A stretch of 64,000 bases of DNA from Pyrenochaeta sp. MPI-SDFR-AT-0127 (taxonomy: Eukaryota; Ascomycota; Dothideomycetes; Pleosporales; Cucurbitariaceae): contig JAGTJM010000013.1 of the NCBI GenBank assembly GCA_020747015.1, forward strand, positions 248,001 through 312,000, in the 5' to 3' direction. Each line of letters opens with the position of its first letter. Position 1 is the first letter of the stretch. The notes under the pieces are model-generated. The model did not search any database. It was given only the letters and a program-made list of their open reading frames with translations, and was not told the DNA's origin. Shown here piece by piece: positions 11,968 to 22,539 of the stretch. A program made the position numbers and the translations under genes.

Positions 11968-12529
11968 ATGTCAGAGCGAGGCGCATTCCGGGGACGAGGC
12001 GGTGGACGAGGAGGCGATCGCGGCGGGAGGGGTGGAGGCCGCGGCGGAGCACAGGGCGGAGGTGCAGCGGGACAGACTGAGCGTCCCAAGAAGGAGAACA
12101 TCCTCGACCTGAGCAAGTACATGGACAAGCAGATTACCGTCAAGTTCAGCGGTGGCCGAGAAGGTATGTGCTTGCAATTGCTATGCGACAGAGGGAGACG
12201 GGGGGGCCGAGGTTGCGCATTTTTGGTTGTGTAGCCATCAATAAGAAAGAGCAACACACTGACTTTTACAACAACAGTCATTGGCACACTCAAGGGCTAC
12301 GACCAGCTCATGAATCTTGTTCTGGACGAAGTCAAGGAAGCTTTGACGGGTATGCAAATCAGACCCCCCCAATCTATACTATCACCTAACACCAGCCACA
12401 GACGACGAAGGCAACATTCGATACCGCAAGCTGGGCCTCATAGTCGCACGTGGTACCCTTCTTGTCGTCATCTCTCCCGTCGATGGAAGTGAAGAGATTC
12501 CAAACCCGTTCATACAAGAGGAAGAGTGA
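11968..12529 (+). CDS. LSM7: U6 snRNA-associated Sm-like protein LSm7
   Basis: Three exons (11968-12163, 12278-12349, 12402-12529) give 131 residues. The Sm fold is clear: ENILDLSKYMDKQITVKFSGGREVIGTLKGYDQLMN (Sm1) and GLIVARGTLLVVISP (Sm2, with the RG signature). The tail IPNPFIQEEE is typical of LSm7. LSm7 is part of the LSm1-7 mRNA-decay ring and the LSm2-8 U6 snRNP ring. The protein carries an extra N-terminal extension of about 30 residues made of RGG/GGRGG repeats, which the metazoan protein lacks. Such RGG boxes usually bind RNA and are arginine-methylated. Start choice rests on the first ATG (CCAGACCATGTC) opening this frame. Confidence 0.93.
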
Positions 12530-14143
12530 AGACAATCCCTTGGTGGAGGACCATAGAAGCTATTGCGCGGGGCAGCCTAACCTCGTGTGGCCTGAACAAG
12601 CAGGGCGTGGGTAGCAGAACATGGGACATGCGGACAATCGGGTAGAGTTTATAGACAAAAAGGAGCTTAGCACCATGATACCCACGAGTACCTGTGCGGC
12701 ACGACTTGAGCGCTGGCGAGAGAGCATGACGGCTTGGAAAAAGCATGGCGAGAACGCCTACAGGAAGGAAGCATCACGTACACTCTTCAGATCGAATTTC
12801 CAGAAAAACAATACTACACCAGTCAGGAATGTAGACTTCTGTGATGCTTGGTTTCTCCATCTCAGTTCCACGCCCGTGTTCAACTATCGAACAAGTCATT
12901 GTCAACCCGTAGCCGCAGAGATGCGACCTGGAGATGCTAGGTGACGATTCCAGCCATGAATGTCAGCTCTGTCTTTGAGCCCAAATTGATTGTATCATCG
13001 AGGTGGAGCTCACATTGGACTTTCTGCTGGCACAATTGTGTTACTCTGACGGATGTTGCGTCACACTTGTCAGTGCCGGCTTTGATAACCTGGTGTACAT
13101 TAAACAAATAAAAGACAAGACTGTTCACGAGAGCCTATAAACTATCATACAACCGCACTGTCTGAGAACAAGTGTGATGACAAACCTCAGAGCTGCAAGG
13201 TGAAAGAAGCTCCACCAAGCTTCAGGTGGCTTACAGTAAATCTTACCACGTTGGCGATGCAGAGCAAGGTATCTGGCCTCGACTTAGTTCCCTCACAATT
13301 CGCATCGTCCCCAATCCCGTCGTGTATCACGGTATTCAGGCCTTCCACCGTCGGATCCGAAACGTTATATACAATGCTCAAATAAATTGCGTTTAGCTCC
13401 CGTTACTCAGTCAGCACCGCAGTGTCGCAGCATCGCTTCGTCTCACCCGAACAATCAACCGACCGTGCAGCTGCGCAGGTTCTCCTCATTCCGCGTTTCG
13501 CATGTGCATTGGAGGACTGCGGGCAGGCACGCGACACTCGCTGTGCTTCGTTCAAAGGGAGATACATGCGAATGACAGGATACTGAGCCAGGACCTACTC
13601 GCATACGAGCTATATGACAAGACGCACAGCGCAATGCTGTGGGATGAGGCGTGGCGGTGCAGCGCTGCGGTTGGCGAATGGTGGAGGTTGATCGTTTCAG
13701 ATTGCCTCTTTCAGGCCTGCTGGCAAGGCACCAGTATTATTGAACGTCTTCAGCTGCGCTGCTGCGCATTTCTTGCAATCTCGTAAATCTCACATACGTT
13801 TCTCTCATCCCACATTCACCTCACTTCTGTCACACATCGCTCTGCGTCGCACCCACTTCACTCGCTTCCCCACAATCTCAACCCCCCCTGTGTACTACAG
13901 GCGCGCATCGTCCAATTCTCACTCGGGGAAATAATCAAGGCCTGACAAGCATACCGGTGGGCGACAAGCTTCTCATATACAGAAATAGGCTACGTCCTTG
14001 GTACTGCACAGTAGTTAGTCTACCCTCACGGTCACGGTCGCTCTGTAGTACGGATCCGGACGCGCAGGAGCGCACTCCCTCCCCTGCCTTTAGGCCTAGA
14101 TCGGTTTCCGTAAACAGACTACAAGCGCGACTAGCCTGCCATC
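12530..14143. other. Intergenic region with one tentative small gene
   Basis: This 1.6-kb gap holds the LSM7 3' flank, a tentative cysteine-containing small coding region on the minus strand (12937-13396, listed separately) and a CT-rich tract (about 13800-13880) just before the next gene's start, resembling a fungal promoter. Confidence 0.5.
12937..13396 (-). CDS. Tentative small cysteine-containing protein (5' end not found)
   Basis: Two open segments on the minus strand (13396-13247 and 13089-12937) join in phase 0 across a 157-nt intron with GTAAGA and CACCAG ends. The join gives about 100 residues with five cysteines (NCEGTK, LLCIAN, DKCDA, QLCQQ, VQCEL). The protein text is of normal complexity and reads smoothly across the join. 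An acceptor-like GGGAG at 13397 with CTGAC upstream suggests a further 5' exon that I could not place, so any signal peptide remains unseen. It could be a small secreted fungal protein, a relic, or chance. Confidence 0.3.
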
Positions 14144-15202
14144 ATGGATAAGATCACGCTGGACCAGAACGGGATCGAGATCGGGTTGTTGATGATAAAA
14201 GCAGCCGTTTCGTCGCGGTGGAGTTCGTACCTCGCTTTCGATCCTTGTCTTGGTGTTGACGGGTGGGGTACAACGCTGTTCGCTTTATTCCTTCCATTAT
14301 TCCTACTTTGGGCATTCAAGAGACATCGCAGAATGCAATATGAGAACAGAAAACCATTTCCATTCTTGGACCTGCCCCAGGAGCTGAGAGACTTGGTGTA
14401 TGAGAATCTCTTGGAGGATCCTCTCTATCCTCCACCGCCACCATGCGCGAAGCACACCTCAACGCTGTGGAGGATACCTGGGCGCCGGTCGTCGTCTACT
14501 CCTCCACAAGAGCTACATAAAAGTAACTGGGTGTTTCTTGCTAATAAGCAAGTGTATAGAGAGTATATGGATATGCTCTGCAAGAGGAAGACATTCCACC
14601 TCACCGTCACGCCCCAGAATTACAACCCCGAAATCTCCACTTCCACCCCGTCAACATCCACATTGCCACTAGAAGACAGCAAAATATGGACGATATCATC
14701 AGACACTCTGAAGAACCTCCGCACCGGCTCTCTCAAATTAATAACCACCTCTGCAATGCTCGGTGTCGCCGACCCACGCCACATGACCTCCTCGGACTGG
14801 AAATTGGCGCGCCAGGTCCGCGAAGAACTTAAATACCTCGCCAATGTCACAAGCCTTACTCTCACCGCCAAAGCGCTTGTTGATCCGCTCTGGAATCCCC
14901 TGTGGATATGGTACCACGCAAGCCAGAGTTTCAAGACTATGGGAACCGAGCAGAGCGACACGGTTCCTGTCGGCCCTAAACTCAACAGGATCTCATTTAG
15001 CCTGGATACATGGAGTCCAGGTGAGAACTACATTCAGCGCGACCCGCAGAACAAGAACCAATGGACGTGGTACTGCATGCAGAATCATGCTGTTGGGTTG
15101 GATATCGGCCCTGAAATGACGGTGAGAGAGTTTTGCGGCAAGTTGTACCAGGAGTGTAGGGAGTGCCGCACAGAGTCGGAGAATGAGGCTGATGAGGAAT
15201 GA
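14144..15202 (+). CDS. Membrane-anchored fungal F-box/2EXR-like protein
   Basis: A single exon of 352 residues starts at ATCATGGATA. A hydrophobic segment at about residues 43-60 (TTLFALFLPLFLLWAF), followed by KRHRR, predicts one membrane anchor. Then comes FPFLDLPQELRDLVYENLLEDP, the short F-box-like/2EXR signature that opens many fungal proteins of unknown role. The middle part refers to typical 2EXR-family elements (NKQVYREY) and the C terminus is acidic. Combining a membrane segment with this motif is less common. Function is unknown; F-box-like members may recruit partners to ubiquitin ligases, but no substrate can be inferred. Confidence 0.75.
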   Translation: MDKITLDQNGIEIGLLMIKAAVSSRWSSYLAFDPCLGVDGWGTTLFALFLPLFLLWAFKRHRRMQYENRKPFPFLDLPQELRDLVYENLLEDPLYPPPPPCAKHTSTLWRIPGRRSSSTPPQELHKSNWVFLANKQVYREYMDMLCKRKTFHLTVTPQNYNPEISTSTPSTSTLPLEDSKIWTISSDTLKNLRTGSLKLITTSAMLGVADPRHMTSSDWKLARQVREELKYLANVTSLTLTAKALVDPLWNPLWIWYHASQSFKTMGTEQSDTVPVGPKLNRISFSLDTWSPGENYIQRDPQNKNQWTWYCMQNHAVGLDIGPEMTVREFCGKLYQECRECRTESENEADEE

Positions 15203-15457
15203 CGGCACGAAGTGCGCTGGTGGGTTAGTGCGCTATTGAGAAGATATGGGATATCTATGACTGTGGGCATGTAGGAAGACATGAGATGCACTTTGACATC
15301 ATTTTTGTGTAGTGACCTCGGACTGGTCATAAGAGCAGCATTGCGGGCGTTTGCGATATTCAGAACAGCACTCGCTGGGTTTCATGTTTTCTTTTAATAA
15401 TACAAATTAATACGACCCCCAATGTTCATCCAAGTCACTCCCCGCCTCCACCATCTT

Positions 15458-16093
15458 TCACTTCTTCTCCTCTAGCATCTCCTTTGCCGGGATCGTCGCA
15501 AACCGCGCCATGACTTCCAGATTCTTCTCCTTGCTCATCTTGTCATCACTCTTGCTAATCTCCGCCAGGATTTTGAAGTAGTCAATGTAAAACGCGGGTG
15601 TAAACGTGTTGAAGAATTTCGCCTCTTCATTCGTAGGATTGGAAAATGTATGGGGTGCGCGGATGGGCACAGTGACATAGTCGCCCACATGCGCGTCATG
15701 GTGCGCCCCGTCAGGAGCGTGGAATCGCACCATGCCCTGTGTGACGAGGAAGGTCTCGTCGTGCATTTCGTGCCAATGTGCTGGGGGACCTGCGGTGTTT
15801 GGAGGGAGCGTGAATTCCGCAGAACCTATGCGGTTGTCTAGTGAAGAGATGTTCAGTATTCATTTGTTGAACAGAGAAATGGTATCTATGGAATTCTGGA
15901 ACTCTACGAATGGGTTGCAACTGAGGCGTTGGATGTGGATAAGGACTAAGGTACCTGTTCTCGATCCATCTTCCATGATTCTACAAGTAATGTGACCCAG
16001 TTTCAGGATCTCACCAGACTTTGCTGAGACAAAGTTGATCGGCCGGCGCGGCATCTTCATGTTTGCCAGTGCTTGTCGTGCTTCGTCATCCAT
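15458..16093 (-). CDS. Small cupin-domain protein
   Basis: Two exons (16093-15955 and 15837-15458) flank a 117-nt intron and encode 172 residues. The metal-binding cupin motif 1 is evident (PAHWHEMHDETFLVTQG: H-x-H with downstream E), as is motif 2 (AHVGDYVTVPIRAPHTFSN). The fold resembles quercetin 2,3-dioxygenase/small dioxygenase-like cupins, but the substrate cannot be told from sequence. The frame continues across the splice as RTDNRIGSAEFTLPP. It shares an upstream region of about 620 bp with the divergent ubiquitin hydrolase gene. Confidence 0.85.
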
Positions 16094-16714
16094 GGCGGAT
16101 CAAAAGAATATGGGATTAGCTGGCTGCTTGGGAATCGGCACTAAACGAATGAAGAGCAAGAGGAGGTTAGTGAGCAGATGGAAGGGTGCCAATTGGGTCA
16201 GGAAGAAACCTGGACAAAAGAACGGTAGTGCTAGTTATTTGAGCTGAAATGTAAGAAGTGGAGAGCCGATGGTTCTGCATAGGCGCTCCGTAGCTTGACA
16301 GCCACTTGGGCTATGGAACCGCTACAAGCCAGTAAATAGGATGGGATTAGCACTTTCTCTTGTTCCTTTCATACTATGCACACACTCAGAGTCATGACAA
16401 GCTCTATTGTCCAGCATTTATGTGTTCGCCTTTCCCAAGAAGCCACCCCTCCTCTGAACCGGGTTTAGTGCGGGGAAGCTTCGCGGGCCGGCCCCAGCTG
16501 CTACGGCAAGCTTCCGCGGATCCTTCGCTGTTGTGCACCTGCATTAGACTTACAGGGCGCATTCGACGCGTCTTACTGTTGCCTGGCAGCAAAATAATTT
16601 GTGACGACTGACTGTCCCACAATCTACTCACGCTGCTGTGCAGCATCAAATCTCACCTGGTCAGCTCGCAATAACAGTCCACACTTACATTTCAATATTC
16701 ATAATACCGTCATC
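16094..16714. promoter_or_regulatory. Divergent promoter, cupin / UCH genes
   Basis: The stretch lies between two start codons reading away from each other. No further gene is recognised; short open frames overlap on both strands. Confidence 0.55.
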
Positions 16715-17446
16715 ATGCCAAAAAAGCTCTTTGCGGTCCTGGAGAACAACCCAGAAGTGATGAATCAACTTGCCCGGGATCTTGGACTAGATCACACCCT
16801 CTCATTCTACGACATCTATTCACTGACGGATGCTGACTTACTGGCCTTTATACCACGGCCAGTCTTCGCTCTACTTGTCATCATCCCTCTTACGCCTACA
16901 TGGCACGAAGCTCGAGAAGCTGAAGACAAGGACAAACCCGAGTATGCGGGTAAGGGCGAGGACGAACCGGTCATCTGGTTTAAGCAGACCATCGGCAACG
17001 CCTGCGGCTCAATAGGCCTGGTGCACTGCCTGCTCAACAGCGAGGCGTCAAAGCATCTTCGTCCTTCCTCTGAGATTGCGAGAATACGCGATGATGCCCT
17101 GCCCAAGTCGATGTTGGAGCGAGCCAAAGTACTGGAAGACTCTAATGAATTCGAGAGACTTCATGCCGAGGCTGTGAAGCTTGGAGATACGTCTGCGCCT
17201 ACCCCAACTTCGGACGCACACACCGGACAGCACTTTGTGGCGTTCGTCAAGGCAAAGGATGGGCATCTCTGGGAGCTTGAGGGTAGTCGGAAAGGGCCAC
17301 TTGATCGTGGTGCGCTGAAGGAAGATGAGGATGTTCTCAGTCCGGTGGCTCTTGAGAAGGGACTGGGAAGGCTGATGAGGATCGAGTCTGAGAAAGGCGG
17401 CGATTTGAGGTTCTCTGCTATTGCGCTAGCCTCAAGTCTCGAGTGA
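16715..17446 (+). CDS. Ubiquitin carboxyl-terminal hydrolase, UCH (peptidase C12) family
   Basis: A single exon of 243 residues, the usual size of YUH1/UCH-L3-type enzymes that free ubiquitin (and Nedd8/Rub1) from small C-terminal adducts. The catalytic core is visible: oxyanion Gln91 and nucleophile Cys97 in KQTIGNACGSIGLVH, and the general base His173 in GQHFVAF. The third triad position, Asp in the ELDG motif of animal and yeast enzymes, reads ELEG here (Glu189). This either reflects a lineage variant or alters activity. The C-terminal RFSAIAL strand matches the family. The start MPKKLFAVLENNPEVMNQL is natural. Confidence 0.92.
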   Translation: MPKKLFAVLENNPEVMNQLARDLGLDHTLSFYDIYSLTDADLLAFIPRPVFALLVIIPLTPTWHEAREAEDKDKPEYAGKGEDEPVIWFKQTIGNACGSIGLVHCLLNSEASKHLRPSSEIARIRDDALPKSMLERAKVLEDSNEFERLHAEAVKLGDTSAPTPTSDAHTGQHFVAFVKAKDGHLWELEGSRKGPLDRGALKEDEDVLSPVALEKGLGRLMRIESEKGGDLRFSAIALASSLE

Positions 17447-18355
17447 AATGCGACAGCATCGGCAATTGCAGAACTTGCCCCAGTTTGTGAAGATCAGGCC
17501 AAATAATCTAACTGATTTGATCGACTATGACTGAGCACAGAATGAAGCCGGTCTCCTGGAATATGAATCTCAAAGCGCACTCTGTTGGAAGTCATAGACG
17601 TGGATTTTGGCTGCAACCTGGATTAGTGTCCGAAATCCCATACTACGTGCCATTGAAGCAACCAGAGTCATGCTACCGACCCCGAGCCAATTGATCAAGT
17701 GCTGTGTAGATAGGTGGCCTCTCGAAGAACGAAAAGGGGAAAGTATTTGGATTAGATTCGATATGCACTTAAGAACGAAGACATAAAGAGAGCTTTTAAG
17801 CAATCTGAGGCTAGGTTTTATCACAGTAGAGTTAGGCTTGAATTTAGTGTAATCATTCCACTGAGCTTCATTATTGTGCTGGCAATGAACACTTAGACTC
17901 CGAAAGGAGTGTAGCAATACTTGATCTAAGTTTGCTCTTTTGTTGTCTCCTTTTGCGTTCAAGGTCAAGCATAGTTCTTACGACTAATCAGTCAGTTCCT
18001 AACGTTAGGTTTTGGTACTGATTTTGAAGCAGTTTGAGGTCATGACCAAACTTCAGGCTGGTTAGGCGACAATGATCTCTCGCCCCTATCTCTTAGAAGC
18101 ACCACCAGGCATGCGTTGCTTGATATATTGCAACGCGTGCAGCTACTCCAAGCCATTATCGCTTTGACCAACCACGACGGACCAGAGCCAAAATAGATAT
18201 CTAAATTGTAAATCAAGCATCCAGAGTGTTTTCCATCCGCTTACTTTCCCCCAGATTCGCCTTCAGTATTGCTAGTCAAATGATCTCTCTTTAGACCCAC
18301 TACTCATAAGCTCCGTTACTGTCACAACTTCCCGCGTTCTCCATGCTCCACTTCC
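17447..18355. other. Convergent 3' intergenic region
   Basis: About 0.9 kb separates the converging UCH (+) and AT-hook protein (-) genes. The open frames inside are low-quality and lack splice partners. I see no gene, RNA or repeat. Confidence 0.5.
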
Positions 18356-19797
18356 CTACATTCTCATTTCCACGTCGGCATCCCCCTCGCCCTCAGTTTC
18401 CTTACCATCCTCCATGCTCGCTTTGTACCAAGCCAGCTCCCGGTAGCATGGTAGCCCATGCTTTGAGTGCTCGTGATACCGCTTACACCACGCCCCCTCA
18501 GTGCTTTCCTCGATCTTCAGAGTCAACTTTCTCCTCACCATGCGCAAACTGGTCTGCATGATGTTGAACAGAAGATCGGCATGTAGTTTATAGCCTTGCT
18601 TAGTCCACTTATCAATAGCATTCTCCATCTTGTCGCCACTGAGAGACATGGCATCGGCCCACAGGAGCCGCGCGCCACATGTCTTGTTCGTATACTCGTA
18701 GAGATTGTTGAGCAGATCAGTATTGAATTCTGTTACGTCTTCTGTTAGTTCGGGGTCAAGAGTAGTAAGGGCATAGTCAGGTGGGCTGGGGTCAAAGCCG
18801 ATGCCGTTTGGCAGGTTCTTCGTGAACTTCTGAGCTTTTCCCTTCAACTTTCGTTCTTTTTTACTCAGCTCTCGCTTTCTATTTTCCAGTGAAGTGTTCC
18901 GGCGCCACAGCTGATGATGCGCATCTTTCTCGTCGTACTTGCGGAGGCGTTGAAAAGCGCGGATCCATGTATCTGCAATGAGGTCGCAGAGATTCCAGAG
19001 CTGGCTGTCGTAGCAGAGGAGATAAAGGTGCGTAAGTTGCTTGGCGGTGTAAGGCTGTTCACTGTCTGGGTCTGTGGTATTTGATAGATCGGGCAGGTCG
19101 ACATAAATCTTTGAATCACGGCAGAGATAGTTCATAATCTCATACATAGCCGGCTCTATGTCAGCGAGACGCACCCCATTACGAGGTAGCCGGTGAGGAG
19201 AAGAAACTTCCATAGTTTTAAAAAGATCCGAGTCTTCTGTATCGACCTTGCCCAGGGCAGGTTGGGTAATTGCGCTCTGGGATGGGCAACTTGGTTTGCG
19301 CTCTGGCGGCAGCTGAAGAATGTGAATATTGCCTCTATTCGGTTCGAATGCTATGGAATATGTCAGTAAACTTGCGGTGCTTGCTATATGAAATACTTAC
19401 GCGGTGAGCTCGGGATGTCGTAATGGTCCTCATTATCCGACTTTCCGTTGGAATCCAGCTCGATTGCATGATCCAATTCACTTCCCATCACACAGCCTTC
19501 CGTGTTTCGTGGCTTACGAGTCGGCCGTCCACTGCGACGCGTTTTAGTGGGAGGTTTCTGCTCCACGTGAAGTTCATCGTCGATTTTACATGGCTCATGC
19601 TGCGAAGCAGGTGGGGGAAACAGAATTCCTTTGGGAGATGCAACACTGGATGTTTGAACTGGGTTTGGAGCGAGTCTGATCTTCAAGATGAGGCCTGTGG
19701 AAGAAGCGGGTTTGGGTGCGAATTTAGTTGACTTCGACGCCTGTTTTGTTGAAAGTTTACGCCCTCCATGTTCCTCGCTTCCTGGTACTTTGGTCAT
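18356..19797 (-). CDS. Fungal hypothetical protein with an AT-hook-like motif
   Basis: Two exons (19797-19401 and 19350-18356) across a 50-nt intron (GTAAGT...TTACTGAC...CATAG) give 463 residues. Without the splice, part of the conserved text would be lost; with it the frame runs DIPSSPPFEPNRGNIHILQLPPERK. An N-terminal RRSGRPTRKPRN is an AT-hook-like DNA-binding element. The C-terminal half (GVRLADIEPAMYEIMNYL ... HLYLLCYDSQLWNLCDLIADTWIRAFQ) belongs to a helical family I know only from filamentous ascomycetes and is sometimes linked to BTB-like folds. An in-frame ATG at 19965 would add 56 basic residues, so the start is uncertain. Confidence 0.7.
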
Positions 19798-20679
19798 TGT
19801 AACCCTCTTTTGCCTCGTTTTCGTTTGAACTTTTGTTATCGGGTCGAGGTGAGTCTGTAGGAAAATAATTATTGTACGTTTTATATTGCGGTTGAGTTGC
19901 GCGCCGATCTGCGGTGGAGGATTCTGAGTGAGAACTAAATGCTGTGAGAGAGATTCTTGTGACATTGTTTGAATGTGAGGTGAATGTGGGTGTCTTCGCA
20001 CATTTCACCGACTAATACAGTTTCTTATCATGACCCAAAGACTTCATTTCGCAACTATCAACAGCACTGAAGACAAATTTAACAGAATAGCAGGCAAATG
20101 TGACCGTGAGTTCGCCAGTACGAGCCAAAGTAAAACCTCATTGGAGAACCAAACTGTGCTGTTTGCGAGTTGAAGCTCCCTGCATTGTAAATTTCCACGC
20201 TGCCTGTATGTGCGTAAAGCACAGTTCAAGAAAAGAAGGTACAAAACCACCTCTCTTATAGCCTCTAAAACGAGCGGTAGAGATATTGCAAACAGAGCTA
20301 GGAATGGGAGGATAAGGTGCGAGATAAGGTGCGAGTAGAAGTCTCAATCTGGATCTCTCACCTTTGCGCAACATTGAAAATTGTCTTGCTGTCAGTCCGC
20401 AAGGCCTGAAAGTCGCACCTCTTGTAGCGATGACCGTTCTGTATGGTAGGCTGTGGGAATAAGTACGATCGTTGCCACCTTAGTATCGCGACAGAGTTGT
20501 ACGGTAAGATTTCTTAATGATGCTTGTTTGTGAATGGCCCGAGATATTTCAGAGGATAGGCTGAGATACAAGCACTAATTAAACCTAAACATAGATTTTC
20601 AATTGAGGCCATTGAAACATTGATACTCTCATGTTCAATTAACAAGATTGTAGATCTACACTACGCTGTGGACAGTACC
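19798..20679. other. Intergenic region upstream of the AT-hook gene, downstream of the P450
   Basis: About 0.9 kb, moderately AT-rich. It may include a 5' extension of the AT-hook gene (to 19965). Nothing else is recognised apart from a local GATAAGGTGCGA duplication near 20320. Confidence 0.45.
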
Positions 20680-22539
20680 TTATCTCTCTTTCAACAGAAG
20701 TGGTAGCGGCTCTAAGTGTAGCGTGAAACAATCTGCTTGGTCGTCAATATAACGCTGACATTTGGCCTCTTGACCAGGATCAAAAGATAGCTCAAAATGC
20801 TTGATAACCATTGCGATGACCATACGCAACTGCAGCATGGCTAATGGTTTCCCAGCACAGTTATATGTACCATAACCAAACGGCACAAAGGCATCTTTGC
20901 GCAAAATGAGCTCGGGTCTAGAGTGCCAGCGTTCAGGTATGAAAGAGTCTGGTTCAACGAAAGCTCGCGTATCTGAGAACATTAGTACAGTCGGCCATCC
21001 GGATTTACTAACATACCTCTGTGAAGAGAATAAGTGGGTGTTGTCACGACCATTGCTCCTGGTACAAATCGCCCAGCAATAATAGCGCCTTCTGGCGGTG
21101 TCACTCGCTGTAGTCCCGTGGGTACGGGCGGATACAATCTCAATGCTTCGTTGATGACACCTAACAGATATGGTTTTCCGACTAGGTGCTCATCTGCAAT
21201 AAGGCCATCTGATGTAGTTGGTAAGTATCTCACCTCCTGGTAAACCTTTTCCTGGTATTCAGGCTGGCGACATAGCAGATAGCAGACGTTGGAAACGGTG
21301 ATTGCATTAGTATCAGCACCAGCGATAATTGCCAATTGAGCCTGTATTGATATCCAGTCAGAGCATGTTGTGCAGAAATTCGGAACATCATTGCAACTGA
21401 CCTCATGAATGCCGTGAATATCAAAGTTTTCAGACTGAGAAATGTGAGTATAAAAGTCAGGAGATACGGCTTTCATCTAATACTGTCAGTGGCTGGTGGG
21501 AAGATGTGACATAGTGACCGACCTTTCTGCGCTCCTCCAGTGCGTTCCCGTACCAACCAAGCCACTCTTTGATCATAGTTTGCACCATAGGAAGACATCT
21601 GACAAGATAAAACACCCACATATTCATAAGCATGTACCCGACTGCTTTCTGCTCTTTAATGAATTCTCCAATGATCGGATTCCGTTGCTTCGTTGTGAGC
21701 GAATCGAAAGATTTGCCGAATGTGAGGTCCGACACAACGTCGAAAAATAGATCCATGAAGTGTTGGCTTGCATCTACAGGCAATTTTGATGCTGCGTGAT
21801 GCTTGAAAATATCCAAGAGGATGGTATAGTGCCCCACAAGTCGAGGGGTATACTCTTGCAAAGCTAGAAACGATGTCACCTAGAGATAATTTGAGTCTAA
21901 TGATGCTAAGCTTACCTTTTGTTTGAAACGCCTTGTCCCAGTATCGACGTTGATGCTTGTGGTAATTTGTGTCTCGGGTAAGCTGCAAGCTTTTGAAAGG
22001 CTCATTCTGCTCATAGAACTCGCCCTTTTGAATTTTGTTCTTCGGTCCATGTACATCAACTACAGCATCTGGGCTGCAGATTGAGATTTCTCGGGGCCCT
22101 ACCGCCACTGTAAGCTTCGTTCATTCAGTATTGCATAGATCTTACTTATCCGCACGAAGTCTCCATATCTGTCGTGCAGTTTTCGAAGCTTAACATAAAA
22201 CATGAGATCTGGTACGCTCTCCTTAATTATCCAAAAGGCCGAAATTCGTGCAGCGAATGGTCCAGGAATCGACCTGAGCGGGTGCAGCAATAGCCGATAG
22301 ATAGCTATGGAAGAGAAAAGTCCGCTGAGAAGAGAACAACCGAGAAAGCAGGTTTCCAAAAAAGACTTGGTGTAGGAGTGCCCACATCCTACTCTAATAG
22401 TAGCAAAGCTACCTGCAAAGGCCAGGCTGAAAGAAAGCACGATCCTCGGCGCTCGACGATCCCATTCGTTTCTCGAGAACAGCAAGAATTCGAGGAGAAT
22501 ACCAATGAGAAATGCAACTATGTAAGTTTTAGTTTCCAT
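20680..22539 (-). CDS. Cytochrome P450 monooxygenase
   Basis: Six exons (22539-22146, 22098-21916, 21863-21523, 21476-21402, 21341-21017, 20972-20680) encode about 536 residues. An alternative acceptor at 22108 would add MAV. Two or three N-terminal hydrophobic segments should anchor it in the ER. Hallmarks are I-helix AGADT, ExxR in INEALRLYPP, FIPERW, and heme loop FGYGTYNCAGKPLA with the ligand near Cys478. The WDKAF-QTK-ALQEYTPRLVGH text is preserved only when exon 3 starts at 21863, which confirms that junction. The 60-nt intron 21401-21342 is in frame and free of stops, so its retention would insert 20 residues. Substrate unknown. It borders the gene-poor stretch and transporter genes, suggesting specialised metabolism. 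Confidence 0.92.

Noticed and set aside
17570..17968. Minus-strand frame of 132 codons in the convergent gap
   Set aside because: No ATG-led motif-bearing text and no continuity with a neighbour; consistent with chance in untranslated sequence.
21656..22108. P450 second exon read straight on into another frame (GDIVSSFARVYPS)
   Set aside because: It loses the conserved ALQEYTPRLVGH continuation; using the acceptor at 21864 restores it.
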